A DNA stretch of 64,000 nt from positions 439,001-503,000 of the forward strand of contig JANTQA010000019.1 of assembly GCA_027625915.1 (NCBI GenBank), in the 5' to 3' direction. Numbering within the stretch: position 1 is the first letter of the stretch; every line of letters starts with the position of its first letter. Positions 22,574 to 33,935 of this stretch are shown piece by piece. Position numbers and translations under genes: made by a program. The notes beneath the pieces were generated by a model. That model worked only from the letters and a program-made list of their open reading frames with translations. It did not search any database and was not told where the DNA came from. This DNA comes from Anaeramoeba flamelloides. Lineage: Eukaryota > Metamonada > Anaeramoebidae.

Positions 22574-24524
22574 ACAATTGGTAAAAAAAATTAAGAATAA
22601 TAATTTAAAGTAATCAAAATGTGTTTTAAAAGAAATGTTATTCGATTAAAAATAAATTGGAAAAATATTTAATTTTCAAAAATTCATATTTTTTAGATTG
22701 GATTATTGAGAGATATTGATTCAGTGTGAAAAAATTGAAAATAAAAATTAATAAATTATTCTTAGAAATTTATTGGTAATCGTATATGGGGATATATATA
22801 TATCCCTTAGCACCCCGGATTTGCCTAAATTTCATCAAGTTTTTTAAATTAGATTTAAAATGATATTGATCTACTAATAAATTTATTTTGTTATTAATCT
22901 TTAATCCAGATCTATATTAGAACAAAAAGTTAAAACCATTCAAAGATAAATTATGTTATGTTATTGTATTTTTTTTTATTGGATATTGGAAAAAAAAAAA
23001 TAATTATTCATTTTTACATTTTTTTTATGGATTTTTATTTTTTTTTAATTTTTTAAATAAGAAATTTTATTACAATAAGACAAATCCAAAACCCAATACC
23101 CTAATTGATTAATAATAACCATCAAACAACGTTATTAATTTTATAATAAAATAAATAATTAAAAAAATATATTACTGAGAAATTTTCATTTTTTTTTATA
23201 GATAAAATTTTAATAATACATATTAAATCAAGAGAAAAATGAAATTCATTTCTTTAGCCAAAAATTAAAAGTTTTATATGAATGATTTTCTAAAAATTTT
23301 ATTTAAACAATAGAAAATACTTGAAAAAACAAAAAAAAAAATAAAAACTTGTAAAATAATTTCATTAATTACATTGGAACTAAATCAATAAAAACATTTT
23401 TAATAGATAAATTAATCAGCTCTAAATTTAAAAAAAAACTAAAAAGAATTCTTTAATATTATTCAAAGATAATAAAATAATCTTCGAAATCAAGAAGAAA
23501 ATTTTTATTAAATTTTTTTTTGAATTTTGTTATGTTTAAAATTTGAATAATATATTTGTAAAATTTGAATTTTTCCTTTCTAAATTAATCCGGATCTTGG
23601 AAAATAATTTCTGATATATGGTCTCTTATTTAAGAATCTTTTTTATTTTATGTCTAGAATTTAAAAAGTCAAAAATTAAAATATTGTAAATATTAAAAAA
23701 TAAATCTAGTATTAATCTGTCATGAACGATTTGGCCACAACATTAAAATTTGAAAATAAATTATATCAAAAAATTTCAAAATTTTGCAATGAAAAAAATT
23801 TTTATTTTTTTTTCAAATTTCATTTATAATTTTTTTTATAATTAAATTATTTAGAATCAAATATATATATATATATATATATATCGTTATTGGATATATT
23901 ACTATTGAATGGTAATCAACAGATAAAACAAATTTTCTATGAAATGCCAAAATATCTTTTATAATAAATCAATTATTTATTAAAGTATTTTAGGCAATGT
24001 TGGGATGCAAAGGGTACACAAAAAAAATTCCAGTAAAGTATGATGTGTTTTAATTATTAAAACTAAGAATTTTTTGATGGGTAGACAAACTTTTCAAAAA
24101 AAAAAAACAATTTATTTTTTTTTGTCAAAATTTTGATTGAAAAACAATAAAATCACAAGAAAAATTTTTTAAATGTTGAAAATTTTTTTTTAAAGTATGA
24201 TTTTTTTATCATAGGTAACGATATAAAATTTTTAATGGTAAAATTTTATTTCTAAGATATTTTTTGATAAATTCCATATTTTGTATTCCTTTCATAACAA
24301 TTCAAATTAAAAAAATTTCTTTCAAAGGCAATTAGTGTATTTGTGGTTCTAAGGTAAATATATATCTTATCATTAAATTTTTTTTTTCAAAAAGTAAAAA
24401 CAAATAATTTTAATAGTTTGTTATAAAAAATTATATAGTTTTAATTGTTGAATCGTTTTAAGGAAACTTTTGAAAACTTTGTGGTAATATTTTTGAAATT
24501 AATCAATAAAAGGAATACTTTTGA
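22574..24524. other. gene-free AT-rich stretch
   Basis: No exon-like frame. It contains a short palindrome GGGATATATATATATCCC near 22785-22805 and a (TA)n run at about 23860-23884. Its right end is the 3' flank of the HEPN/CCCH gene. Confidence 0.4.
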
Positions 24525-25730
24525 TTAAAAAAAAAAAAAAAAAAAAAAAAACAGGGCTGTATTATTTACATTTTTGCTATGTCTATATTTACAATTTTCA
24601 TTAAATTTACAATTATTACCTTTATAATATTGGCACTCATTTCCAAAGCTTGTATCAAAAGGTAAGTCTTTCAATGTTTCGTTACCAGAAAAGATTAATT
24701 GTTCTTGAAAGGGGGATCCATAAAAAATAATTTGGTTTGTATTGAATTTTAGTTCGTAATCCATATGAGCAAAACTGTTTCGCATAAATTTGATTAACAA
24801 ATTGGTTTGTTTTTTCATTCTAAATTCCTCAATCCAGTTGTTATTTGATGTATAATTTTTCCATTCAAATTTGAAATTCTTTGTTAAATTTTTGTGAAGC
24901 TCAATGGTTTGGTTTTTGAATTTTTCATTACAAAGGCTCAATATCGGGAATATTTGATTTGAGATTTGGAATAGCAAATTTGTTGCCATTTGAAAATGTT
25001 TGTTGTTATTGCTATTTTCTTGGATGTGGTCTTTGAGTTGATGGAATTGTTTAATTGTTAAAACTAAAATTTTTAAAGATCGTAAATTGGACAGTCTTTT
25101 GTGTCTTTCTTTAATCCAAATTTTCTCAAAGTTTATTTGTTGGGGATTTTGGTTATATTTTTTCTTTTTTTCGTTTTTGTTCTTTTTTTTGTTTTTGTTC
25201 TTTTTTTTGTTTTTGTTTTTGTTCTTGTTCTTCTTTTTGTTTTTGTTCTGCTTTTTGAACTGGTAATCATTTTGATTGTGCAGAGTCTGTTTTTCAAACT
25301 GGTTCTGGTTCTGGTTATTGTTTTGTTCATAATTCGTGTTTTCTTCAATGTAATTTAATTCCTGAAGATTGATTATTTCTTTATTTGGGTTTTTCAAATC
25401 CTCGGTTATTACAATTTTACACATATACAAACCATCGGTGGGATTTAGGTTTTCTACGACTGAATCCTATAACATTAAGGGATTGTTGTCGAAATATTAT
25501 AAAAAAAAAGGTGTTATCGGTGAATGAATTTGAAGAAAAAGCAAGGAAAAAAAAGTTACCATATTTCCTACTTTCCTTAATTCTTCAATTTCAAAGATGG
25601 TGCTATTTAACTCTTCATAGTTTTCGAGGAGTTTAAATTTTAAGTCAAGTTTATTAATATCCTGTTGTGTTTGAAAAAATCGGAAATCACCATTCAAATC
25701 TGTATAAAATTCTATTTGCTGTTCGTTCAT
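24525..25730 (-). CDS. HEPN-like domain protein with CCCH zinc finger
   Basis: Two exons: 25560-25730 (ATG at 25730, 57 codons) and 24525-25466, joined across a 93-base GTAACT...TAG intron in phase 0, giving about 370 residues. Order: a short N-terminal domain; an Asn/Lys-rich linker (about residues 100-165); an all-helical domain ending with LLIKFMRNSFAHMDYEL (about 280-296); and CQYYKGNNCKFNENCKYRH (335-353), a C-x7-C-x5-C-x3-H finger. RNSFAH fits the R-N-x3-H signature of HEPN RNases, seen for example in the KEN domain of IRE1/RNase L; CCCH fingers usually bind RNA. An RNA-binding endoribonuclease is therefore a reasonable inference, but neither the full fold nor any target is shown. The frame ends in a run of Phe codons made by a T homopolymer (24528-24551), so the true C-terminus is doubtful. 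Confidence 0.7.
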
Positions 25731-28359
25731 TTGTGATGAAAAGGATTTTTCGAAAAATGATTGTGAAGGTTTTTTTGTAAAATGAAAAAAAATGACATTC
25801 TTTGAAATTTAAAAAACATTATTGCAGTTAAATTTTTATAACAAGAAAACATTATAAACAACTGCTTTATTCAAAATTGAAGTTGAATAGTGTCTCTTAT
25901 TTTGTCGATTTGATACAATTTTTAAAAAATCATATTTTGAAAAAAAGTTGATACGAATTTCTATTTTGTGTTGGTAAAATTAAATTAGGGAAGGAAAATA
26001 TTCTGGGTTTAATATTTAACAATTTTTGATTGGCAATCAAAAACACTTGTTCAGTTTGGTGATAATTTTTTTGAACACATTTCTAACAAGTAATCAATTG
26101 AAACACATTCTATAAGATAAGGACCAAAAAGAGATCTTTCTGAATTCGAGAATCATATTTCCAAATACCCAAAAGATTTGATATTATTTTTAAACAATCA
26201 CTTATACCATGCTTTTCTTTTGCTATATATTGATAAATTCAAATAAATATTTGAAAATTTTTACTTCATTTTCCATTTTACAAATTGTTTTCGACAAGCT
26301 TTGATTAAAGCATTTTATTCTTTTAAATGTTAAAAAAACTTTGTTAATATGGTTATTTTTCAAAAGGTTCTTTCTCTTGAGTTGTTTAGAAAATTGAGAT
26401 ATCAGATTTACAAAATGGGAAATTTAACTAAAAATTTTATTAAATATATGTGAATTTATCAGTATTCAAATTAAACAAAGACAACTAACACCACCCTACA
26501 CCACGGTGGTACTTTCAAGAAAAATAATTATGGGAAAACCGCTTAACTGAAACTAATCATTAACAGTCTATGGTTAGAACTTTTATTTTGAACATGACAC
26601 TTTCCTTCTTTTGTAAAGAATTTAAAAGTATTGTGAAAAACAATTATGTTTTTTATGCGATATTTTTCTTAAAAGTTACTTTTTCAGTGAATTAGCTTGG
26701 TTAAAGTGGCAGCTATATTTAAAGTGTGTATTAATTGGGTGGAAATGAATTTATTTCTACATTGCAGAAATGTCTAATATATCTATTCTAAATATGTTTG
26801 AAAAAGTTATTATTCTTTTACTTTGGATTACAGTTAAAAATTTTACCATAGTTTTGAAAGATTTTTTTTTTATTCCCTTTTCCAAATCTAAAAATAGAAA
26901 CCAAAATAATAATATTTGTCAATATATATATAAAAATCATTATTTAGATCCACTCATAAGTAACAATTTATTCGTTTTTTTAATTTCAAAGATTTTCTCA
27001 ATAATCATCAATGAAACTATCTACTGAATAGTTGCTATTTCCATTTTATATAAAGTGGGTTGTAATCTCAAAAATATATTTCAATATTTGGCAAAATAAT
27101 TTGTCAAAAGAATCTATTTATTAATTATTTAATAAGTTTGCTAAAATCAAAGTTTTTTACTATATAAATCTATATTTTCAAGACAAATTTAAGAAAGATA
27201 TTTTTCAACTTAGAAGTTTGAATATTGATAATTCAAGCTTTAAATTTTTGGGGATTACAGATTTTTTTTCAAAATTGTAAGGTTTTATTACTAATACATT
27301 AGATATTTTTAATTAAAAAGATCAACTTGTAATACATTTTTTGATATCAAATTTTAAGATAAATCTTGACGTAGAGTACTAGTATTATTTATACATAATA
27401 ATAGCGCACTTTAATTTTATATTTATCTTAGGTAGAGGTTAATTTCTAACGTTGGAAGAGGACACTTTTGGGGTTTTATTTTTGGAGTATTTCTGATAAA
27501 CCCAAATTTTTTTCAAAATAAGGTATCTTATACATCAATACAGAGTTGTAATCAAATAAAAAATCGATTATTTTTTTATTATTTTAATTATTATTTGTTG
27601 AAAAATAAAAATAACAGAAATTAAATTTGACTTTTTTAAAAAAAATTAAAAATAAAATAAATTTTGAAATTATTTAATTATCTAAAGAGTTTATAGTATT
27701 ATTCTCATTTTTGAATTATCGACTTGTGAGAAATTATTTTAATTTTTGAGTTTTTTTTTTTTTTTTTTTTTTTTGAGAACAGGAATAAAAACAATAATAC
27801 TTGTTATTTTAGCTTTAATAATATGTGCTCATGTGTTGAATGTAGAGTTATTGTTGTGAAAAAAGGTTCAGCATGGAAAAAACAAAAATCTTTTTTTTTT
27901 TTTTTTTTTTTTCATATTTTTACTATTTAATTGACCGTCAAAGCAAAAATTATTGAATTATTTAATATGATTTAGATGTTCATAATAATTCAAATTATGC
28001 TCAGAGCCTTTTAAGAAAGTATAGTATTGAAATTAGATTTTCTTAATTTTCATTTCAGGGATATATTTCGAGTAAAGTGTCTTAAAAATACAAATTTCTT
28101 ATTTTTAAAAAGAAAAAAAAAGTATTGAAAACGAAGGGGTGTATTTTGTAGACACTCCATATCTTGCAAATTGAGACTTTCAGAAATAGCCCTTAATATT
28201 TAATCTGAATTATTTTTCGATTAATTGAGGAAAATTCAATTCTGATGAAGACAAAACTTTTATAAAAATGAACATTTTTCGAATTTCTTATTTTTTTGAT
28301 TAAAAAATTTATAAAAAATAAAGTATTAAAAAACTAAAAGAAAACATCAAGAATGTGTA

Positions 28360-28412
<53 letters not shown>

Positions 28413-28637
28413 TTTAATCATAAAATATCTAAATTTTTATTTTTAAAATAAAATTTAAGAGACTAAGAAAATTTTTGGAGTACTAGCATAAAAAAGTATG
28501 ATCTCGATTTTTTTGTATACAAACTTTTTTTAAAAAATTTTAGATAAATAATTTTATATAAATATAGATAATAAAGAGATTACGCATTAAAAAAATTAGG
28601 TATCAATTTTTTTAATATAAAAAGGTTTTAAGAAATA
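25731..28637. other. gene-free AT-rich stretch
   Basis: About 2.9 kb upstream of the HEPN/CCCH gene. No convincing exon; a frame at 26770-27027 is hydrophobic and low in complexity, and I do not accept it. A slightly GC-richer patch with CCACC/GGTGG pairing lies at about 26485-26510. Long T runs occur at about 27752-27774 and 27891-27912. The gene's promoter must lie at the left end but shows no recognisable motif. Confidence 0.4.
28367..28410. repeat. (TA)22 microsatellite
   Basis: Uninterrupted TA dinucleotides for 44 bases, the longest simple repeat in the window. Shorter TA runs occur near 19053-19072, 23860-23884, 54136-54153 and 55747-55766. Confidence 0.95.
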
Positions 28638-28830
28638 CAGCCAGTTCCACTTTTGAGGCACAAACTGCTATGAAATTTAAGGCACAAAAAAAATCTCAAA
28701 TTAAGACACAAAATTCATATTCAGGAAAAATAATTTGTAAAAAACAATTACAAATTTTGTGTCTTAATTTGAGGTTTTTTTGTATCTTGTATTTCCTTGA
28801 AAGTTTGTACCTTAAAAGTGGAATTGACTG
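28638..28830. mobile_element. Tc1/mariner-like MITE, copy 1
   Basis: A 193-bp near-palindrome beginning CAGCCAGTTCCACTTTTGAG and ending with the complement of CAGTCAATTCCACTTTTAAG, flanked on both sides by TA. Together with the copies at 29153 and 42879 it shows CAGT termini and TA target sites, both typical of the Tc1/mariner superfamily. It is non-coding and more diverged than the other two copies. Small frames here are artefacts of the element. Confidence 0.85.
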
Positions 28831-29152
28831 TACTAAAATTATTATTTTTTTTAAGCGAAAAATATGTCAAAAATGGACACTTTTATTCCCTATTGTATCT
28901 CTTAAATTGTAAAAATTCAATTTTTTACAACATTACATATTTACACTCTTTTTATGATATTTATCTTTTTTCATTTTTTTTATTATTATTCCTATAAGTT
29001 CTAATCACTCTAAACATTATAATCCAGGAAATATGAGTCTTTGTATCAAAAACGAGTAAAAAAATTTTTGTTATGGTTACTATAAATATAATACTAATAA
29101 GAAAAAAAAATAACTTATTTTCTCACATTCGTTCAAATAATGATATATATTA

Positions 29153-29349
29153 CAGTCAGTTTCACTTTTAAGGCACAAACTTTCAATGAAATTTAAGACA
29201 CAAAAAAATCTCAAATTAAAGCACAAAATTTGGAATTTTCTTTTTTACAATTTATTTTTACTAGAATCTGAATTTTGTGCTTTAATTTGAGATTTTTTTT
29301 GGACCTTAAATTTCGTTGAAAGTTTGTGCCTTAAAAGTGAAACTGACTG
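29153..29349. mobile_element. Tc1/mariner-like MITE, copy 2
   Basis: A 197-bp element, TA|CAGTCAGTTTCACTTTTAAG ... CTTAAAAGTGAAACTGACTG|TA. The arms run almost to the centre, passing through GGCACAAA and AATCTCAAATTAAAGCACAA, so a transcript would fold into a single long hairpin. It lies 322 bases from copy 1 in the same arrangement. No transposase is present in the window. Confidence 0.9.
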
Positions 29350-29359
29350 TATTTACTGT

Positions 29360-30239
29360 TTGTAAAATTCAGTTCTTCTTATTTTCAACCCAAGTTGGGA
29401 ATTTTATTAGTTCATTAGTAAAAAATTTATCTTTTAAAAGTCTAAAAAAGGTCATTACGTGATGTTAACAAATTTTTCATGGGATTTATATCCCAGAAAT
29501 TCCAAAAGAGCTCCTATTCCAATTATTATAATTTCTTTATTAATAATTTGGTTCAAGTATACGAAATACTTTTAAGGTAATATCTATGAATTGGTTATCT
29601 TTTCAATTATTTTCGAATGTAATTTCAAAAAAAAAAAAAAAAATGGGTTTTAAGTTTCAATAATATTCTCGACAAATTTATCTTTAACTTCCTATTGGTG
29701 AGTTATAGTGTCCTCTTCTTCAAAAAATTCTCATATTTCTAATTAAAATAAATTAAATAATTGTTTCAATCGAATTTTAATATAATTAGCACCTGTATTC
29801 TTCAAATTATTATAAGTTTTGCTTTGATTATGTTTTCAAACAGTCTGAGTACAATTAGTGAGTGAAAATAAATCAGGATTCTTAATGATATCTTTTAATC
29901 ATTGTGTAAAAAAATGTAGAGGGTTATTAATTTTAAAAATTACTACTAATATTTTGATATGTTTATAATTAATATATAACCATTCATTTTGATTGGTAAT
30001 ACTTATTTAGTTTTTCAATTAGTTAATGTGGAATTTTTCCATAAGTTTGATTTTTTTTATTTGTTTTTTAGCTTATTGTTTATGATATTTATTTTTGGGT
30101 TTGAAATCACAACATAATTCATTTACAACTTTCTAATTTTTTGCAAATCCAATGAAACTTTATAAAAACCAGTTATTTAAATGTTATTGAATCAGTATAC
30201 ATAATTGTAGTGAAATAGTATGTATTTCTATTGGAATTT
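29360..30239. other. gene-free AT-rich stretch
   Basis: Nothing beyond AT-rich sequence, homopolymer runs (about 29625-29643) and possibly the diverged start of the dispersed repeat that becomes recognisable from 30240. Confidence 0.4.
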
Positions 30240-31350
30240 CATTTAAGGGATCAGTCTTCAATGACAACAAGGCAAAAATTTAAAATATATTATTGGTGGT
30301 ATTCTCTACTTACAAATTTTATATATACCAAGTGTCAAAATATTCTGATCGATTAAGAAAGCCATAAAAGAAGATTAGTTTAGTGAGATGAATTTTTTTT
30401 TTTTCCATTTTTTCTGAAAATGAAAACTATTAATTTATTTTATTTCTCAGATTATCTAGTTTTTACCCTGTTTATTACTATTTTCAACATTATTATTCTA
30501 TAACATTTCTTTGTTAACAGTAAAATTCATATAACAATTTTTTTTTTCTTTTTTAAGATAAAATTTTTGGTTAACCAAAAAAAAAAAAAAAATGATATAT
30601 TGAATAAATTAAAAATTATTGAATTTTTTTAAGAAAGGTATTTATAATAATAAAAGTTTAAAAGGCATTTAAAAAATTTACTGATTAATTTTATTTTTGG
30701 GATTAAGATGAAATTCGATTTTTCAAAATAAAATTGTCTTGAAGATATTTGGGAATTGGTTAATTTTATCCTTAAAATTTAAAATCATTTTTTTCTGATA
30801 AAAATGATTTTTTTTGCTAAAAGGAATCTTGGGTATTAGAAAAAAAAATTTGTCAAAAAAAATTCTAAAATTGAAAATTTTTTTTCATTTTTTTTTCATT
30901 TTTTGAAAACCAGAAAACAATTTTTGAAACCATTAAAGAATAACAATTTTACTTAATAGATCTCGATTTAATTGATAAACTGTATCTAAATTTCTATCAA
31001 ATATTTATTTATTGAAGCACCTAAACCACGAATAGTTTTATTGGCTAAGATTTGAATTACAATATACATCAAAGAAAAAGAAACACTAAATAAAAAAAGT
31101 ACTTAAAAAATCTAGACTTTCAACCTAAAACGAAGAGGACTTTTTAATCATTTTCATCAATTACTTAATTATTAAACAAAATAATATGGTTGCTTTGTTT
31201 GTTTTTTATCTATTGGAAACAAGTAAATTTTGAATTTGAAAAAAGAGACTTAAATTAGTAAATTGTTTAAAGGTGGTTAACTCATCCCTTTCATAAGTCG
31301 AAACATAAATTTCAAAAAAAAAATTCCACGATCTAAACAAGATTTCATTT
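30240..31350. repeat. dispersed repeat about 1.1 kb, copy 1 (other at 45.3 kb)
   Basis: The segment aligns in order to 45330-46440. Shared blocks include ATTCTCTACWYACAAATTTT, ATTCTGATCRAYTAAGAAAG, TTTTACCCT, TTTTCAAAATAAAATTKTCT, GAAAACCAGAAAACAA, AATGAAAGAAAAAGAAAC-like sequence and a shared end near AGATTTCATTTT/ATGATTTCAATTTC. No protein-like frame survives in either copy. An old element or segmental duplication of unknown kind. Confidence 0.7.
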
Positions 31351-31419
31351 TATTTTTAAAAAATACAATTCCCTTAATCTATATTTGTGTATCAAAGTGA
31401 AACTTAATATTTTTCCCAG

Positions 31420-31650
31420 TGTCGCAATAAGAATTATAATTTGTATATTTTTAAGAAAATATATTCATTAATTTATCTATTTTGTTTCATGTGGTACTGA
31501 ACTATCCTATGATGTGTTTTATTTGATGTGTTTCTAATTTATTCTTTAAAAGATCAATTATAAATAATCATTGATATTTTAAAAAGATATTGGGCCAGTT
31601 TGGCTAAAATAAAGTTTAATAGGTTTCCAATTTTAAACAGTAAAATGAAA
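31420..31650 (+). repeat. partial copy of the DOCK 3' flank
   Basis: The order TTTTAAGAAAATATATT ... ATTGATATTTTAAAAAGA ... AGTTTAAT follows that of 17430-17600 and 42830-43200. Only the distal part is present, with no trace of the terminal exon. Diverged and non-coding. Confidence 0.5.
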
Positions 31651-31754
31651 AGATAACTTCTTTAAGGTTTTTTTTTTTTATTTTATTTTTTTTTGATTTA
31701 AAAGGAGTTAGATTTATCAAAATAAAAACAAGATTAAAAAAAACTTTTAAACTT

Positions 31755-32490
31755 TTCCATGGTTTAATGGGGATGGGGAAAATCAAAGATTTTCCTCTAT
31801 TCTTTTGAATTCTGATAACAGATATTATTTTTTTGTGACTTTTAAAAATCTAAAGTAATAAAAAAACTATTATTAGCTTCTCAAGAATTTAAAAGAATTT
31901 TGTAAAATATTTAATTTTTCTCTTATATTTTTACAATTAAAAAAAAAGGGCTGTTATATTTTTTTTGGATTTTCTGTGTATTTGTTAAATCAATCGATTT
32001 TCGTTCGATTTTTTTGAGTTTACTATTTATTGGTGAAGTTTTCTAGGTTTTTTGAGATTTTTTAAGAATTATCTAAAATCTTTGGTTTCACTCGTTTTTT
32101 TAAAAAAAGGGTGTTGGAAAATGCAGTGGAGTATTCAATCTTTGAAATAATCGAGTAAAATCTTGAATTTTTCTCTATTCTTTTGAAATTTGAAAAAGCT
32201 CGTTAGGGTTTTGTTATTTTTTTGTATTTATTTGGAAAATCAATAGATTGCCGTTAGGTTTTCTTAGGGTTGCTATTTATTTCGAAAATCAAACGATTCC
32301 ATAAATAAAACAGAAAAAAATTTAAGAAAACTGTCTTTAGGATTGTTTTATCTTTTGAAATTAAAAGAAAATTATTAAATATGATTTAAAATTCAGATTT
32401 AAAAAAAAAAAAAAACTATGCACATCGGGGCACTTGGCGGTACTCTATGGTCCTCCGCAGTACTTGACGATACTAGACCGTGCTTATTGG
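31755..32490. repeat. hairpin-family cluster with 10-bp tandem core
   Basis: Several diverged hairpin halves (TCTATTCTTTTGAATTCTG and its partner, TTTTCTTAGGGTT, AAATCAATAGATT) lead into a GC-rich core of seven units in exact 10-base register from 32421 to 32490. The units include CACTTGGCGG, TACTCTATGG, TACTTGACGA and TACTAGACCG. Same architecture and orientation as 8660-8938, but longer. Confidence 0.75.
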
Positions 32491-33935
32491 TAATTCAAAT
32501 ATTTCATCCCGAAGACAAAGAGGGTGGTAATTATTTTATTTTACATTCACTTCTTAAAAATATTTTTCATTCTCAAGAAATTAGATAAAAAAAATACTAA
32601 TTTCAAATTTAAAATCAACAAAAACACAAAAAATAATTTAATTTGAAAAAAATTTTATTAAGAAAAAATGACTTTTAGGAATTTCCAAGTCCTATTCAAA
32701 TTTGAAATTGTTTCAAACTAGTAAAAGTTACAGTAATAATTATTTAGAACATTTTGAGAAATTTTTTTGGGTTTTTTTATTCGAAATGGAAATTCTGAAT
32801 TATTTAGAATCAAATATTGATAGTATGATCTTTGTAAAAGGCAAAAAATCGTGAAAATTGTTGGAAATTTAAAATTTTACATTGTTTTATAATAAGAAAT
32901 TCTCAGTGGATAAACTTAACTGAGATTATGGAACGATTTCAAGAGTGTTTTTATCCACAATTTTACCATTTTCATCTAAAAATTGAGTCCTTATGAGAAA
33001 AAAAATGTTAATTTTATTAAACTTAAATTTATTAATTGCTTACTTTTTTGTCAAAATCTAATATGTTGAATTTTGTTTGATTTGCTAAAAACAAAAAAAA
33101 ATAATCTCTTTTTACAATTGAAAAAGATGTTCAAGAGAAAACAGAAATAATTTTATTATTTCGAAATTAATTAAATCTTTAGATATGAATATATCATTAG
33201 ATTAAAATATTTCATCCTTACAAACTTTGAAATTAGAAACATGTTTTAAATTTTGAAACACAGCAGTTCTTTATCAACTTGAGATTGACATTTATTAATA
33301 TTCTTTTGGATCAATTTTAAATTTTAAAAAAAAATTTCGAGTTTGAATAATAAAACTAAAAAATATTGCAATTGTGGATTGTTTGGTTATTTTTTTGAAG
33401 GTTCTAGTTGTTTTTTTAAGATAATCTTTGAAATAAAAAAATTATTGGAAAAATTAAAAACAATAATTCTGAATTTTGATTTTCTCAAAGTAATTCTTTG
33501 GAAAATAACAATAAGAGAAATAAACACTTCTTAATCAATTTTTAGAAACCATAACGAAGGTGAAAAGTGATGATGAAAAATTAAAAATAAAACAATAAAC
33601 CAAAACCAAAATATTTTTGAAACAAAAGAAAATTTTCTTTTCAATATTTCAGTAATTCGAAAAGAGAACCCACAACGAAGAAGAACAAAACAAACTACAG
33701 TGTTAGTGTTTGAATAATTTATTTCAGAGTTAACTATTAAACAAAATTTATTTTTCAAAATAAAAGTTTGTTACCAAAAAACATAAGCAAGGGAATGAAT
33801 CAAATAAATTACCATTCTACATGAATTAAAAAATCTTTTGAGTGATATCTCTTTAAAAAGAAAAAAATCAAAAAAGAAATTCATTAATTTTTAACATTTA
33901 TCCAAATTTAAAAAACAAAAACAAACATTTAACAA
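32491..33935. other. region upstream of the PB1-like gene
   Basis: No convincing exon. A minus-strand frame at 33531-33758 is composition-driven. The last 300 bases should hold the promoter and 5' UTR of the following gene; immediately before its ATG lies an A-rich leader (AAACATTTAACAA), but no core promoter motif is recognisable. Confidence 0.4.

Noticed and set aside
28670-28997. Two overlapping plus-strand frames of 66-80 codons
   Set aside because: They lie across the MITE at 28638-28830 and its flank; the frames are not preserved in the other MITE copies.
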